From Asanoa hainanensis (GTDB taxonomy: Bacteria > Actinomycetota > Actinomycetes > Mycobacteriales > Micromonosporaceae), in assembly GCF_900188485.1 (NCBI RefSeq), contig NZ_FZPH01000011.1, positions 239,154-303,153 of the forward strand: a stretch of DNA of 64,000 bases, in the 5' to 3' direction. The first letter of the stretch is position 1. Each line of letters starts with the position of its first letter. The position numbers and the translations under genes were made by a program. Under the pieces are notes generated by a model. That model was not told the DNA's origin, searched no databases, and saw only the letters and a list, made by a program, of their open reading frames with translations. Shown in pieces: positions 8,540-15,582 of this stretch.

Positions 8540-9400
8540 GTGGCGCCCGTGCCCAGAGCGATGCTGCGCGACGCCCTCATCAGCGGCGACCTCGTGATCG
8601 CACCGGGCTGCTACGACGTCCTCGGCGCCCGCGTCCTCGAAGCCGCCGGCCTCGAAGCCGCCTATCTCACCCCGTTCGGTTTCCAGGCCGCAGACGCCCC
8701 GAGCCCGCACGCCCCGCACGACCCCTGGGAGCGTTACCTCGACCTCGCCCGCGAGCTCGTCGACGCGTCCGGCCTCGCGATCATCGTCGACGGGCAGACG
8801 GGCCTGGAAGGCGAGCGCAGCGCCACCGAGCGGGCCGCGGACGCCTTTTCCGCCGGCGCCGCCGGGTTCGTGATCGAGGATCGCCAGGGGTTCGGCAAGG
8901 ACCGGCCCCTGCGGACCATGGTCGAGGTCGGCCGGGAGATCGCCGCTGTCCGGCACGAGGTCGGACGCGAGACCACGGTGATCGTGCGCACCGACGCCGT
9001 ACGCGAGTCCGTCGACGACGCCCGCGCCCGCTGCGAGTCCTATCTGGACGCCGGTGCCGACCTCGTGCTGCCGTTGATGACCAGATATCTCAACTACCCC
9101 GACACGCCGGCCGACCGCGAGCGCCGGATGTCCGCGTACCACTTCCTGACCGAACGCGTACCCGCGCGCAGGATCGTCGTGCACTCCCCCACCGGGCGCC
9201 ATCTCCCCGTGGACGAGGCCCGCCGGCTCGGGTTCGGGCTGTACCTGATGTCGCAGCTGCTCATCGCGTCCGCGGTGACCGGCATGACCCACGAGCTCGC
9301 GGCCGCGCTGGCCGACGAGCCCGGGCCGATGCCGCTGCTGACGCCCGTCGACCTGGCGACGCTCACCCGCGTCGACCGATGGCTGGAGAACCGATGGTGA
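8540..9400 (+). CDS. isocitrate lyase / PEP mutase superfamily protein
   Basis: About 286 residues with the barrel of the PEP mutase/methylisocitrate lyase superfamily: APGCYDVLGARVLEAAGLEAAYLTPFG at the start, then IIVDGQTGLEG, GAAGFVIEDRQGFGKD and VIVRTDAV. These enzymes make or break C-C or C-P bonds next to a pyruvate or PEP moiety. The usual DADTGYGN metal loop reads DGQTGLEG here, so chemistry may differ from the model members. GTG starts at 8540 or 8549 and an ATG at 8561 are all possible; 8540 follows a GGGG stretch. Its last codons overlap the start of a His-rich mini-ORF, which overlaps the next lyase-like gene. Confidence 0.8.
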   Translation: MAPVPRAMLRDALISGDLVIAPGCYDVLGARVLEAAGLEAAYLTPFGFQAADAPSPHAPHDPWERYLDLARELVDASGLAIIVDGQTGLEGERSATERAADAFSAGAAGFVIEDRQGFGKDRPLRTMVEVGREIAAVRHEVGRETTVIVRTDAVRESVDDARARCESYLDAGADLVLPLMTRYLNYPDTPADRERRMSAYHFLTERVPARRIVVHSPTGRHLPVDEARRLGFGLYLMSQLLIASAVTGMTHELAAALADEPGPMPLLTPVDLATLTRVDRWLENRW

Positions 9401-9462
9401 GCCACGGCCACAGCCACGGTCACAGCAAAAGCCACAGCCACAGGCGAGGAGGCGTCCGTTGA
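9394..9462 (+). CDS. 22-residue histidine-rich mini-ORF coupled to both neighbours
   Basis: ATG at 9394 with GGAG at 9385-9388, five bases upstream. The peptide begins MVSHGHSHGHSK and is about one-third histidine. The ATG lies inside the last codons of the PEP-mutase-like gene, and its TGA (9460-9462) overlaps the TTG start of the next gene. It could be a metal-binding peptide, a device for translational coupling, or a chance ORF in a CACGGCCACAGC repeat. The good ribosome binding site and double overlap are what argue for it. Confidence 0.45.
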   Translation: MVSHGHSHGHSKSHSHRRGGVR

Positions 9463-10421
9463 CGGATGCGAAACGGTGGGCCCGGACGAACCTGTCCGGC
9501 TACATCCCGGTGATGTTCACGCCCTACACCGACGAGGGTGCGATCGACGAGGCGGCGGTACGCGACGACGTCGAGTACACGCTGCGCCTGCCCGGCGTCG
9601 GTGGCCTCTACGTCGGCTCGGTCTGGCAAGAGTTCTGGCTGCTGACCGTCGCCGAGCGCAAGCGCCTGACCGAGATCGTGCTCGACGCGGTCGCGGGCCG
9701 GGTCCCGGTCGCCGTATCGGCCACGCACACGGCGCCCGACGACGCGGTCGACCTCGCGGCGCACGCGGCCGAGTCCGGCGCCGGCATGATCATGCTCTGG
9801 CCGCCGTTCTTCGGGCCGCGGGGGCATGGCGGCGTGGTGGCCTTCTTCGACTACGTGCTCGGCCGGGTGCCCGCGCCGTTCGGGTTCTACAACACGAGCC
9901 TGTCCGAGATCGGGTACGAGATGGACCTGCCGTTGCTACGCGAGCTCGCGCAGCGGCCGCAGATAGCACTGCTGCTCGACGGCGCGGTGCGGCTCGACGT
10001 CTTCCTGGAGACGCTGGAGGCGATCGGCCGGGACGTCATGGTGACCAGCCCCGTCGAGGAGTACTTCCTGGTGGCCCGGATGCTCTATCCCGAGGTCGCG
10101 CCCGACGTCCTGATGGGGTCGAGCCGGGCCCTGTTCCTGCAGACGCCGCGCCAGCCGTATCTGCACGAGTTCTTCGTCGCTGTCGAGAAAGGACAGTGGC
10201 ACGACGCGCAGAAACGGCTCGGCTGGATCATGGCGGCGGGCGAGTTCGCGCACGGTTCCGTCCTGCGCGAGGGCAAGACCCCGTTGGGACTGATCAAGGC
10301 CATCAGGGGGGCGTACGGGCAGTCGGGCGGGACGCCGCGGGTGCCAATCCCGGCGCCGAGCGAGGTGGAGGTCGGCGACGCCGTGTCGAACCTGCGCGCG
10401 GCCGGGCTCGACCCGCTCTGA
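9459..10421 (+). CDS. dihydrodipicolinate synthase/NAL-family protein lacking the Schiff-base lysine
   Basis: A 320-residue TIM barrel of the DapA/N-acetylneuraminate lyase family: GYIPVMFTPYTDEGAIDEAAVRDDV, GVGGLYVGSVWQEFWLLTVAERKRL and GFYNTSL (the conserved Tyr). Where family enzymes have the GIKE-type lysine that forms the Schiff base with pyruvate, this protein reads ALLLDGA. Either another residue does the chemistry or it is not an aldolase of the usual type. TTG start at 9459 with GAGGAGG upstream. It is downstream of the PEP-mutase-like gene and coupled through the mini-ORF. Not the biosynthetic dapA, in my view. Confidence 0.85.
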   Translation: MTDAKRWARTNLSGYIPVMFTPYTDEGAIDEAAVRDDVEYTLRLPGVGGLYVGSVWQEFWLLTVAERKRLTEIVLDAVAGRVPVAVSATHTAPDDAVDLAAHAAESGAGMIMLWPPFFGPRGHGGVVAFFDYVLGRVPAPFGFYNTSLSEIGYEMDLPLLRELAQRPQIALLLDGAVRLDVFLETLEAIGRDVMVTSPVEEYFLVARMLYPEVAPDVLMGSSRALFLQTPRQPYLHEFFVAVEKGQWHDAQKRLGWIMAAGEFAHGSVLREGKTPLGLIKAIRGAYGQSGGTPRVPIPAPSEVEVGDAVSNLRAAGLDPL

Positions 10422-10461
10422 AAGCCCGCAAACCAGGCGCCGCCGGGGTAAGACTGGATGG

Positions 10462-10779
10462 ATGGCTAGGGAAGAGGACTTCACCACCGAGGCTGCCGAG
10501 GGCCAACGGGACCGGCGGTTCCACGGTGGCGCGCCGCAGCGGCTCGACGACGACGAGTTGGCACGCCGCACGCGGGAGGAGCGGGTCGACGCCGGGACCT
10601 CCGACTACGACCCCGACGACGTGCCGCCGGCCACCGACGAGCCCGTGCCCACGGACCTGAGCGACTCGGCACTGGTCGAGGACATCGAGGGCGTCGCCGC
10701 GCGCCAGGAGGACGAGGACGAGACCCGCCCGCTCAGCGCGGATAACCCGTTCCCGCCCACCCGGTACGACGAAAGCTAG
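10462..10779 (+). CDS. hypothetical acidic protein
   Basis: A 105-residue, strongly charged, probably disordered protein (MAREEDFTTEAAEG...) rich in Asp, Glu and Pro with no hydrophobic segment and no motif I recognise. Codon use looks typical of its neighbours, and the ATG at 10462 is the only sensible start; a short ATG-GAT-GGC-TAG ORF sits just ahead of it. It is in the same direction as the lyase pair, 40 bases downstream, and convergent with the ABC exporter. Function unknown. Confidence 0.65.
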   Translation: MAREEDFTTEAAEGQRDRRFHGGAPQRLDDDELARRTREERVDAGTSDYDPDDVPPATDEPVPTDLSDSALVEDIEGVAARQEDEDETRPLSADNPFPPTRYDES

Positions 10780-10812
10780 GCGGCCAACGCCGCACCGCAG
10801 CCGGCCGAGACC

Positions 10813-10854
10813 CGGGCGACCAAACGCCCGCGCACACCCGGCCGATCAACGGCC
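10813..10854. terminator. two small hairpins between convergent genes
   Basis: CGGGCG-ACCAAA-CGCCCG (10813-10830) and GGCCG-ATCAA-CGGCC (10840-10854), with no T-run. They sit in the 80-base gap between two convergent genes. The gap also repeats the GGCGGCCA block of the ABC gene's 3' end. Confidence 0.4.
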
Positions 10855-10859
10855 GAGGC

Positions 10860-12659
10860 CTAGGCGGCCAGGGCCGCGTAGCGGCCGTCCGAGTCGACCA
10901 GCGTCTCGTGCGTACCCGACTCCAGGATCTGGCCGTGGTCCACGACCACGATCTGGTCAGCGTCGCGGATCGTCGAGAGGCGGTGCGCGATCATCACCGT
11001 GGTGCGCCCGCGGGCGAGCCGGTCGAACGCGCGCTGCACGGCCCGTTCCGTCTCGGTGTCCAGCGCGCTGGTCGCCTCGTCCAGGACCAGGATCTTCGGG
11101 TCGCGCAGCAGCGTACGCGCGATCGCGATGCGCTGTTTCTCCCCACCGGAGAACCGGTGCCCACGCGAGCCGACCATGGTGTCGTAGCCGTCCGGCAGCG
11201 CGGCGATCACGTCGTGGATCTGGGCCGCCCGCGCCGCCTCGACAAGCTCGAGATCAGTCGCCGACGGCTTCGCGTACCGCAGGTTCTCCCGGATCGTGGT
11301 GTGCAACAGGTAGGTCTCCTGGCTGACCACGCCCACTATCCCGGCCAGGTCGGCCAGCCGCAGGTCGCGCACGTCGACCCCGTCGATCGTCACGCGGCCG
11401 GAGGTCGGGTCGTACAGCCGGGCGACCAGGCTCGCGAGCGTGCTCTTCCCGGACCCGGTCTCGCCGACCAGCGCCAGCGAGGTCCCGGCGGGCACGTCGA
11501 GCGTCACACCGGAAACCGCGGGCACCTCCGACCCCGGGTACGTGAAGCTCACGTCCTCCAACCTCAGGTGCCCCTCGACCTGCTCGAGCGTCACGGGCGA
11601 GGACGGGTCGTCGACCTCGACGGGCAGGTCCAGGTACTCGAAGATCCGCGCGAACAGGGCCAGCGAGCTGGTCAGCGTGACGCCGACGTTGAGCAGGCCC
11701 ATCAGCGGCCGGAACAGCCCGGCCTGCAAGGCGGTGAAGGCGACCAGCGTGCCGATGCTCAGCGCGCCGGAGGTCCACGGCAGTCCCGCGCTCAAGTAGA
11801 TCAGTGCCGGGATCGCCGCGAAGATGATGCTCATCGAGGCCATCCGCCACCGTCCGGCGAGCTCCGAGCGCAGCTCCAGGTCGATCAGCCGGCGGGACGA
11901 GGCGGTGAACCGGTCGACCAGGGCCGCACCGGTGGACAGCGTCTTGGACAGCTGTGCGCCACTGACCGACAGGCCCTCCTCGATGGTCACGTTGAGATCG
12001 GCGAGCTCGCGCTGGCGCTGTTCGGTGATCGTCCGGCGCATCTGGGCGACCCGGCGGGTCAGGAAGATCGCCGGGGGCAGCACGACCAGCGAGACCAGCG
12101 ACAGCTGCCAGGAGAGCGCGACCATCGCGGCCATGGTGGCGATGGTGGTGGTGAGGTTCGAGGCGATCGAGGTGGCCGTCGTGGTGACCACGGCTTCCAT
12201 GCCGCCGATGTCGTTGGTGATCCGGGACTGCACCTCACCGGTACGCGTACGCGTGAAGAAGCCCACCGACTGCCGGTGCAGATGGCCGAAGACGCTGGTC
12301 CGCAGCGCGTGCATGACCTTCTGCCCGACCGAGGTCGAGATCCAGGTCTGCACGACCCCGAGGGCGGCGGTGGCCGCGGCGACGCCGATCATGCCGATCA
12401 CCAGCCAGACCAGCAGCCGCAGGTCCTGCTTCGGCAACGCCTGGTCGATCACGGCGCGGAGCAGGAACGGCGACGCCATGGCGACGATCGACGAGACAAT
12501 GATGATCAAAGTGACAATGCCCAGGGGCCAGCGGTACGGCGTGAAGAGACGCCCGATCCGGCGCAGCGACACCTGGCGCGCCTGGGTCTTTTCGGCCTCG
12601 CTGACGCGTCGGCCACGTTCGTACGAAGGCAAGGTCCGGTTGTCCTCCCACGTATGCAT
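10860..12659 (-). CDS. ABC exporter (fused membrane and ATPase half-transporter)
   Basis: A 599-residue type-I ABC exporter half-transporter with six membrane segments in about residues 40-330 and a nucleotide-binding domain from about 360. Walker A GETGSGKST is near residue 400, signature FSGGEKQR near 505, Walker B ILVLDEATSALD near 526, and the H-loop is in MIAHRLS. It likely exports drugs or lipids as a homodimer or with an unseen partner. ATG at 12659 with GAGGG upstream. It is divergent from a MarR gene, and the 56-base gap holds overlapping palindromes, the usual arrangement for a MarR-repressed drug exporter. Confidence 0.93.
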   Translation of the reverse strand: MHTWEDNRTLPSYERGRRVSEAEKTQARQVSLRRIGRLFTPYRWPLGIVTLIIIVSSIVAMASPFLLRAVIDQALPKQDLRLLVWLVIGMIGVAAATAALGVVQTWISTSVGQKVMHALRTSVFGHLHRQSVGFFTRTRTGEVQSRITNDIGGMEAVVTTTATSIASNLTTTIATMAAMVALSWQLSLVSLVVLPPAIFLTRRVAQMRRTITEQRQRELADLNVTIEEGLSVSGAQLSKTLSTGAALVDRFTASSRRLIDLELRSELAGRWRMASMSIIFAAIPALIYLSAGLPWTSGALSIGTLVAFTALQAGLFRPLMGLLNVGVTLTSSLALFARIFEYLDLPVEVDDPSSPVTLEQVEGHLRLEDVSFTYPGSEVPAVSGVTLDVPAGTSLALVGETGSGKSTLASLVARLYDPTSGRVTIDGVDVRDLRLADLAGIVGVVSQETYLLHTTIRENLRYAKPSATDLELVEAARAAQIHDVIAALPDGYDTMVGSRGHRFSGGEKQRIAIARTLLRDPKILVLDEATSALDTETERAVQRAFDRLARGRTTVMIAHRLSTIRDADQIVVVDHGQILESGTHETLVDSDGRYAALAA

Positions 12660-12662
12660 TGC

Positions 12663-12692
12663 TGAGGTTCCCTCAACATGAGGTTACAACCT
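12663..12692. promoter_or_regulatory. MarR-type operator in the exporter/marR gap
   Basis: Two perfect palindromes overlap: CCTCA-ACA-TGAGG at 12671-12683 and AGGTT-AC-AACCT at 12681-12692. TGAGGTT also repeats directly at 12663 and 12679. The site lies between both start codons, so one bound MarR dimer could block both promoters. Confidence 0.7.
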
Positions 12693-12715
12693 GATCTGTT
12701 GGTACGGTATTCCCC

Positions 12716-13129
12716 GTGGACCAGGGGGAGAGCCTCTCCGAGGCGTTCTGGGGCGTGGCCCGGCGGCTACGGCACCTCAACCGGGAGACGATGGCGCCGT
12801 GGGAGGTGACGCCCGCGCAATGGCGGGCGATCAACGTCCTGGTCGACCACGGCCCACTGCGCCTCGGCGACCTGGCCGAGAAGCTGCACATCGCGCCCCG
12901 CTCGACCACCGAGGTGGTCGACGACCTGGAACGACGCGGCCTGGTCGAACGCCACCCGGACCCAGCCGACCGCCGGGCGACGCTGGTCGCCATGACCACC
13001 GCGGGCACGTCCGCCGCGACCGCGATCCGCACGGCCCGCACGGCCGAGTCGGAGCGCTTCTTCGGCTCCCTGTCCCCAGCAGACCGCGACCACTTAGGCC
13101 GCATCCTGCACGGCCTGGCCCGCGACTGA
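12716..13129 (+). CDS. MarR family transcriptional regulator
   Basis: A 137-residue winged-helix protein: TPAQWRAINVLVDHGPLRLGDLAEKLHIAPRSTTEVVDDLERRGLVERHPDPADRRATLVAMT is the MarR DNA-binding core, with the DxRA-type wing at DRRATL. GTG at 12716 has no Shine-Dalgarno; TACGGT seven bases upstream fits a -10 element, so the message is probably leaderless. Divergent from the ABC exporter, which it most likely represses, releasing on a small ligand. No downstream gene is coupled to it. Confidence 0.92.
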   Translation: MDQGESLSEAFWGVARRLRHLNRETMAPWEVTPAQWRAINVLVDHGPLRLGDLAEKLHIAPRSTTEVVDDLERRGLVERHPDPADRRATLVAMTTAGTSAATAIRTARTAESERFFGSLSPADRDHLGRILHGLARD

Positions 13130-13184
13130 CCCGACGGGCATCGGCCTGGCTGCGGGCGGACCCTGCGCGGGAGCCGGTCGGCCT

Positions 13185-13320
13185 GGCGGCGGGTCGGTCC
13201 CCGGGGGCGGGTCGGCCTGGCGGTGGGTTGGCCCCCGGGGGCGGATCGGCCTGGCGGTGGGGTCGGCCCCGGGGGCGGGTCGCAGTGGCGGTGGGTTGGC
13301 CCGCGCGGGCGGGTCGGCCT
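13185..13320. repeat. 34-bp tandem repeat, four units
   Basis: Exact 34-base periodicity with starts at 13185, 13219, 13253 and 13287. Units begin GGCGGYGGG and end GGGCGGGTCGGCCT, with small substitutions. The period is not a multiple of three and no gene uses it. It fills the 356-base gap between marR and the lipoprotein hydrolase; degenerate copies extend to about 13340. Confidence 0.9.
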
Positions 13321-13485
13321 GGCTGTGGATAGGCCCGAACCGGCGAGCGCCGGCGTAGGTCTCTACCCACGGCCAGACCGACCCGATGGCGCGGGTCCGC
13401 CCACGGCTCGGCCGGGCGGACGCTGTCCGGCTTCCGACGCGGAACCGGGCCACGCGGAGTGACTGTCCACGATAGAGTCACGCGC

Positions 13486-14274
13486 ATGGTAGCGCTCCCA
13501 CGCCGCATCGCGGCCCTGCTGTGCTGCGCTGTTCTGACGGTCGCGTCCGCCGCCGCGTGCGGTAGCGGCGACGACGTTCCACCGACCCCGCCGTCCACCG
13601 CCGACGAGGCTCCTCCACCCGCCGAGCGCTGCGGCGGCTCCGGCGACGTCGCCAAGGTGGTGCTGACCACCAGCGACGGGGTCGAGCTCGCGGCCGCCCG
13701 GTTCGGCACCGGCCCGCGCGGGCTGGTCCTGGTGCACCAACTCGGCAGCGACCTGTGCGGTTGGTTCCCGCAGGCCCAGCGCTGGGCGGGCGAGGGCTAC
13801 CAGGTGCTCGCCTTCGACCAGCGCTGCGACGGGCTCAGCGAGTGCGGCGGCCCCGAGCCGGCGACCGACGTGCCGGCCGCGGTGGCCGCGCTGCGCGCCT
13901 CCGGCGCGAGCACGGTGCAGCTCATCGGCGCGTCCCGGGGCGCCTCGATCGCGCTCGTCGCCGCCGCACACCCGGAGACCGACGCGGACGCGGTGGTCTC
14001 GCTGTCCGCGCACGACACGAGCTTCGTGGCCGCCGCCAAGACCCCGACCACGCCGGGCGACGCCGCCGCGGCGATCAAGGTGCCGCTGCTGTTCGCCTGC
14101 GCCGTCGACGACCCGTCGGCCTTCTGCGGCGACAACGACCAAGGCTTCTTCCAGGCGGTCGCGGCCACGGACAAGAAGCTGGTCGAGCTGAAGGACAGCC
14201 GCCTGCACGGCTGGGACATGCTCAGCGCCATAGAGTCCGATGTAGACACCTTCCTGGCCGCACACGCGGGCTGA
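13486..14274 (+). CDS. alpha/beta-hydrolase lipoprotein
   Basis: A 262-residue exported protein. The N-terminus (MVALPRRIAALLCC...ASAAAC) is a lipoprotein signal with the lipobox cysteine just before GSGDD, followed by a Pro/Asp-rich linker. The hydrolase fold shows VLVHQLGSD (oxyanion strand), nucleophile elbow GASRG, acid CAVDDP and histidine in RLHGWD, so the triad looks complete. Substrate unknown. ATG at 13486 is chosen because it starts the signal peptide. A palindrome differing from the CebR operator at one base covers the start codon, so a LacI-family repressor may control it. Confidence 0.85.
   Translation: MVALPRRIAALLCCAVLTVASAAACGSGDDVPPTPPSTADEAPPPAERCGGSGDVAKVVLTTSDGVELAAARFGTGPRGLVLVHQLGSDLCGWFPQAQRWAGEGYQVLAFDQRCDGLSECGGPEPATDVPAAVAALRASGASTVQLIGASRGASIALVAAAHPETDADAVVSLSAHDTSFVAAAKTPTTPGDAAAAIKVPLLFACAVDDPSAFCGDNDQGFFQAVAATDKKLVELKDSRLHGWDMLSAIESDVDTFLAAHAG
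13487..13500. promoter_or_regulatory. CebR-like palindrome over the start codon
   Basis: TGGTAGCGCTCCCA matches the CebR consensus TGGGAGCGCTCCCA at 13 of 14 bases. It begins inside the ATG of the hydrolase gene. The position would allow a repressor roadblock, but it could also be a coincidence of codons for Val-Ala-Leu-Pro. Confidence 0.45.
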
Positions 14275-14366
14275 CGCGCGCCGCGCGGATCAGAGTGGCT
14301 CGGCGGCGAGTTCCGGCCAGGGCTGGGCGTGCGCGCCCAGTCCGACGGCAGCTCGTGCAGGACCGC

Positions 14367-14540
14367 GTAGCCCGACCGGAGACCGGCCACGCGCCGAGCC
14401 CGACGACAACCCGCGCGGCACCGAGTAACCCGACCGAAGACCACGCGCACGCCCAACCCGACGACAAGCCGCGCACCACCACGTGGCCCGACCGAAGACC
14501 AGGCACAAGCCCAACCCGGCAAGTCGCGTGGGACCGCCCA
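14367..14540. repeat. 58-bp tandem repeat, three units
   Basis: Units start at 14367, 14425 and 14483. Each opens GTRRCCCGACCGRAGACC and, in the first two copies, carries GCCCGACGACAA-type blocks; the third decays at its end. The period is not a multiple of three. It occupies the gap (14275-14617) between the convergent hydrolase and acetyltransferase genes; I see no other feature there except GGGCGCGCTCGCCCG, a small hairpin. Confidence 0.8.
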
Positions 14541-14617
14541 ACGCCAACGGCGACCGGGCGCGCTCGCCCGGTCGTTGTCCGGGCCGGCGGAGTGCCACGC
14601 TGATCCGTTGGCCGACG

Positions 14618-15070
14618 TCAGGGCGACCAGTAGAGCAACGTGCGATCGGGCGCGAAGCCGACCCGTTGGTAGAACGGCACGGCCCGGTCGGCGGAGTGCA
14701 CGGTCACGTGCTCCAGGTCGAGCCGGCGGGCCTCGGCCAACACCGCTCCCAGCAGCAGGGCCCCGATGCCGTCGTTGCGCAGTTCCGGCACCACGTACAC
14801 CGATTGGATGTCTCCACACCATCGCCGTCGTCGGCCCGGAGTGGGGACGCGTTCGGCGACCATCAGCCACGCCATCCCGACCGCCGCCTCCTCGCCGTCA
14901 AAGGCCAGGAATGGGAGATGCGAATCCGCGTGGTCGGCGAGCCAGCGGGCGAAGTACGCCAGATAGTCCGCGCGGTCAGTCCCCCGGTAGTCGCCCTCTT
15001 CGGTCACCCGCCGCCAGCGCAGACCGGCCAGCGCCTCCGCGTCGTCAACAGTTGCCTTGCGAACCAGCAC
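14618..15070 (-). CDS. GNAT family N-acetyltransferase
   Basis: A 150-residue GNAT acetyltransferase. Motif A is VYVVPELRNDGIGALLLGAVL with the acetyl-CoA loop RNDGIG, and motif B-like VPFYQRVGF is near the end. The acceptor is unknown. GTG start at 15070 (GTG CTG GTT CGC). It lies 10 bases downstream of the MarR gene on the same strand, so the pair is probably one operon and the enzyme may belong to a resistance response with the divergent MMPL exporter; that is inference from arrangement. Confidence 0.88.
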   Translation of the reverse strand: MLVRKATVDDAEALAGLRWRRVTEEGDYRGTDRADYLAYFARWLADHADSHLPFLAFDGEEAAVGMAWLMVAERVPTPGRRRRWCGDIQSVYVVPELRNDGIGALLLGAVLAEARRLDLEHVTVHSADRAVPFYQRVGFAPDRTLLYWSP

Positions 15071-15080
15071 CCGTCCGAAG

Positions 15081-15503
15081 CTAGTCGGTCGCCGCCAACA
15101 CCCGGTGCAGCAGCGCGTTGAGCTGCGCGGCCTCAGCAGCGGTGAGGCCCAACGCGGCCGGCCGGTTCATCCGGGCGATCACCGGCCAGGCGCGGCCGAG
15201 CAACTCATGGCCAGCCAAAGTCAGGCTGACCGACAGCGACTGCCCACGCCGCGGTGCCGGATGGTCGACCAAGCCGTCGGCGACCAGGCCGCGGAGCAGC
15301 GAGCCCATGCTCTGCGGCGTGACCCGCACCTGTCGCGCGAGCTCGGCCGACGACATCCCCGGGTTGCGGCTCAGCGTCGCCAGGATGCCGAACAGGTGCG
15401 GCTTGAGCCCGACCTCGGCCAGCTGAGAGGTGAACACCCGGCTGAGCGCGTGGCTGGCCCGCACCACCGTCCACGGGACGACGGCGTCGTCGTCGAACTC
15501 CAT
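15081..15503 (-). CDS. MarR family transcriptional regulator
   Basis: A 140-residue winged-helix regulator: GLKPHLFGILATLSRNPGMSSAELARQVRVTPQSMGSLLRGLVADGLVDHPAPRRGQSLSVSLT. The ATG at 15503 (MEFDDD) is chosen over upstream in-frame codons that would run into the operator. It is divergent from an MMPL transporter, with a 16-base perfect palindrome between, and is followed by a GNAT gene. Expected to repress the transporter and itself. Confidence 0.9.
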   Translation of the reverse strand: MEFDDDAVVPWTVVRASHALSRVFTSQLAEVGLKPHLFGILATLSRNPGMSSAELARQVRVTPQSMGSLLRGLVADGLVDHPAPRRGQSLSVSLTLAGHELLGRAWPVIARMNRPAALGLTAAEAAQLNALLHRVLAATD

Positions 15504-15530
15504 GTTTAGTAGCGTATGGTCTCGGCTAAC

Positions 15531-15546
15531 TATAAGGCTCCTTATA
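15531..15546. promoter_or_regulatory. MarR-type operator between marR and MMPL gene
   Basis: TATAAGG-CT-CCTTATA is a perfect palindrome with seven-base arms in the gap between the divergent genes. Its AT-rich sequence stands out in this genome and could overlap both -10 regions. Confidence 0.75.
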
Positions 15547-15582
15547 CCCCTCACCTGACCACCACCCGGGAGCGGCTTTCAC

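Noticed and set aside
10908..12665. 585-residue ORF antisense to the ABC exporter
   Set aside because: Mirror of the exporter's codons, no motif.
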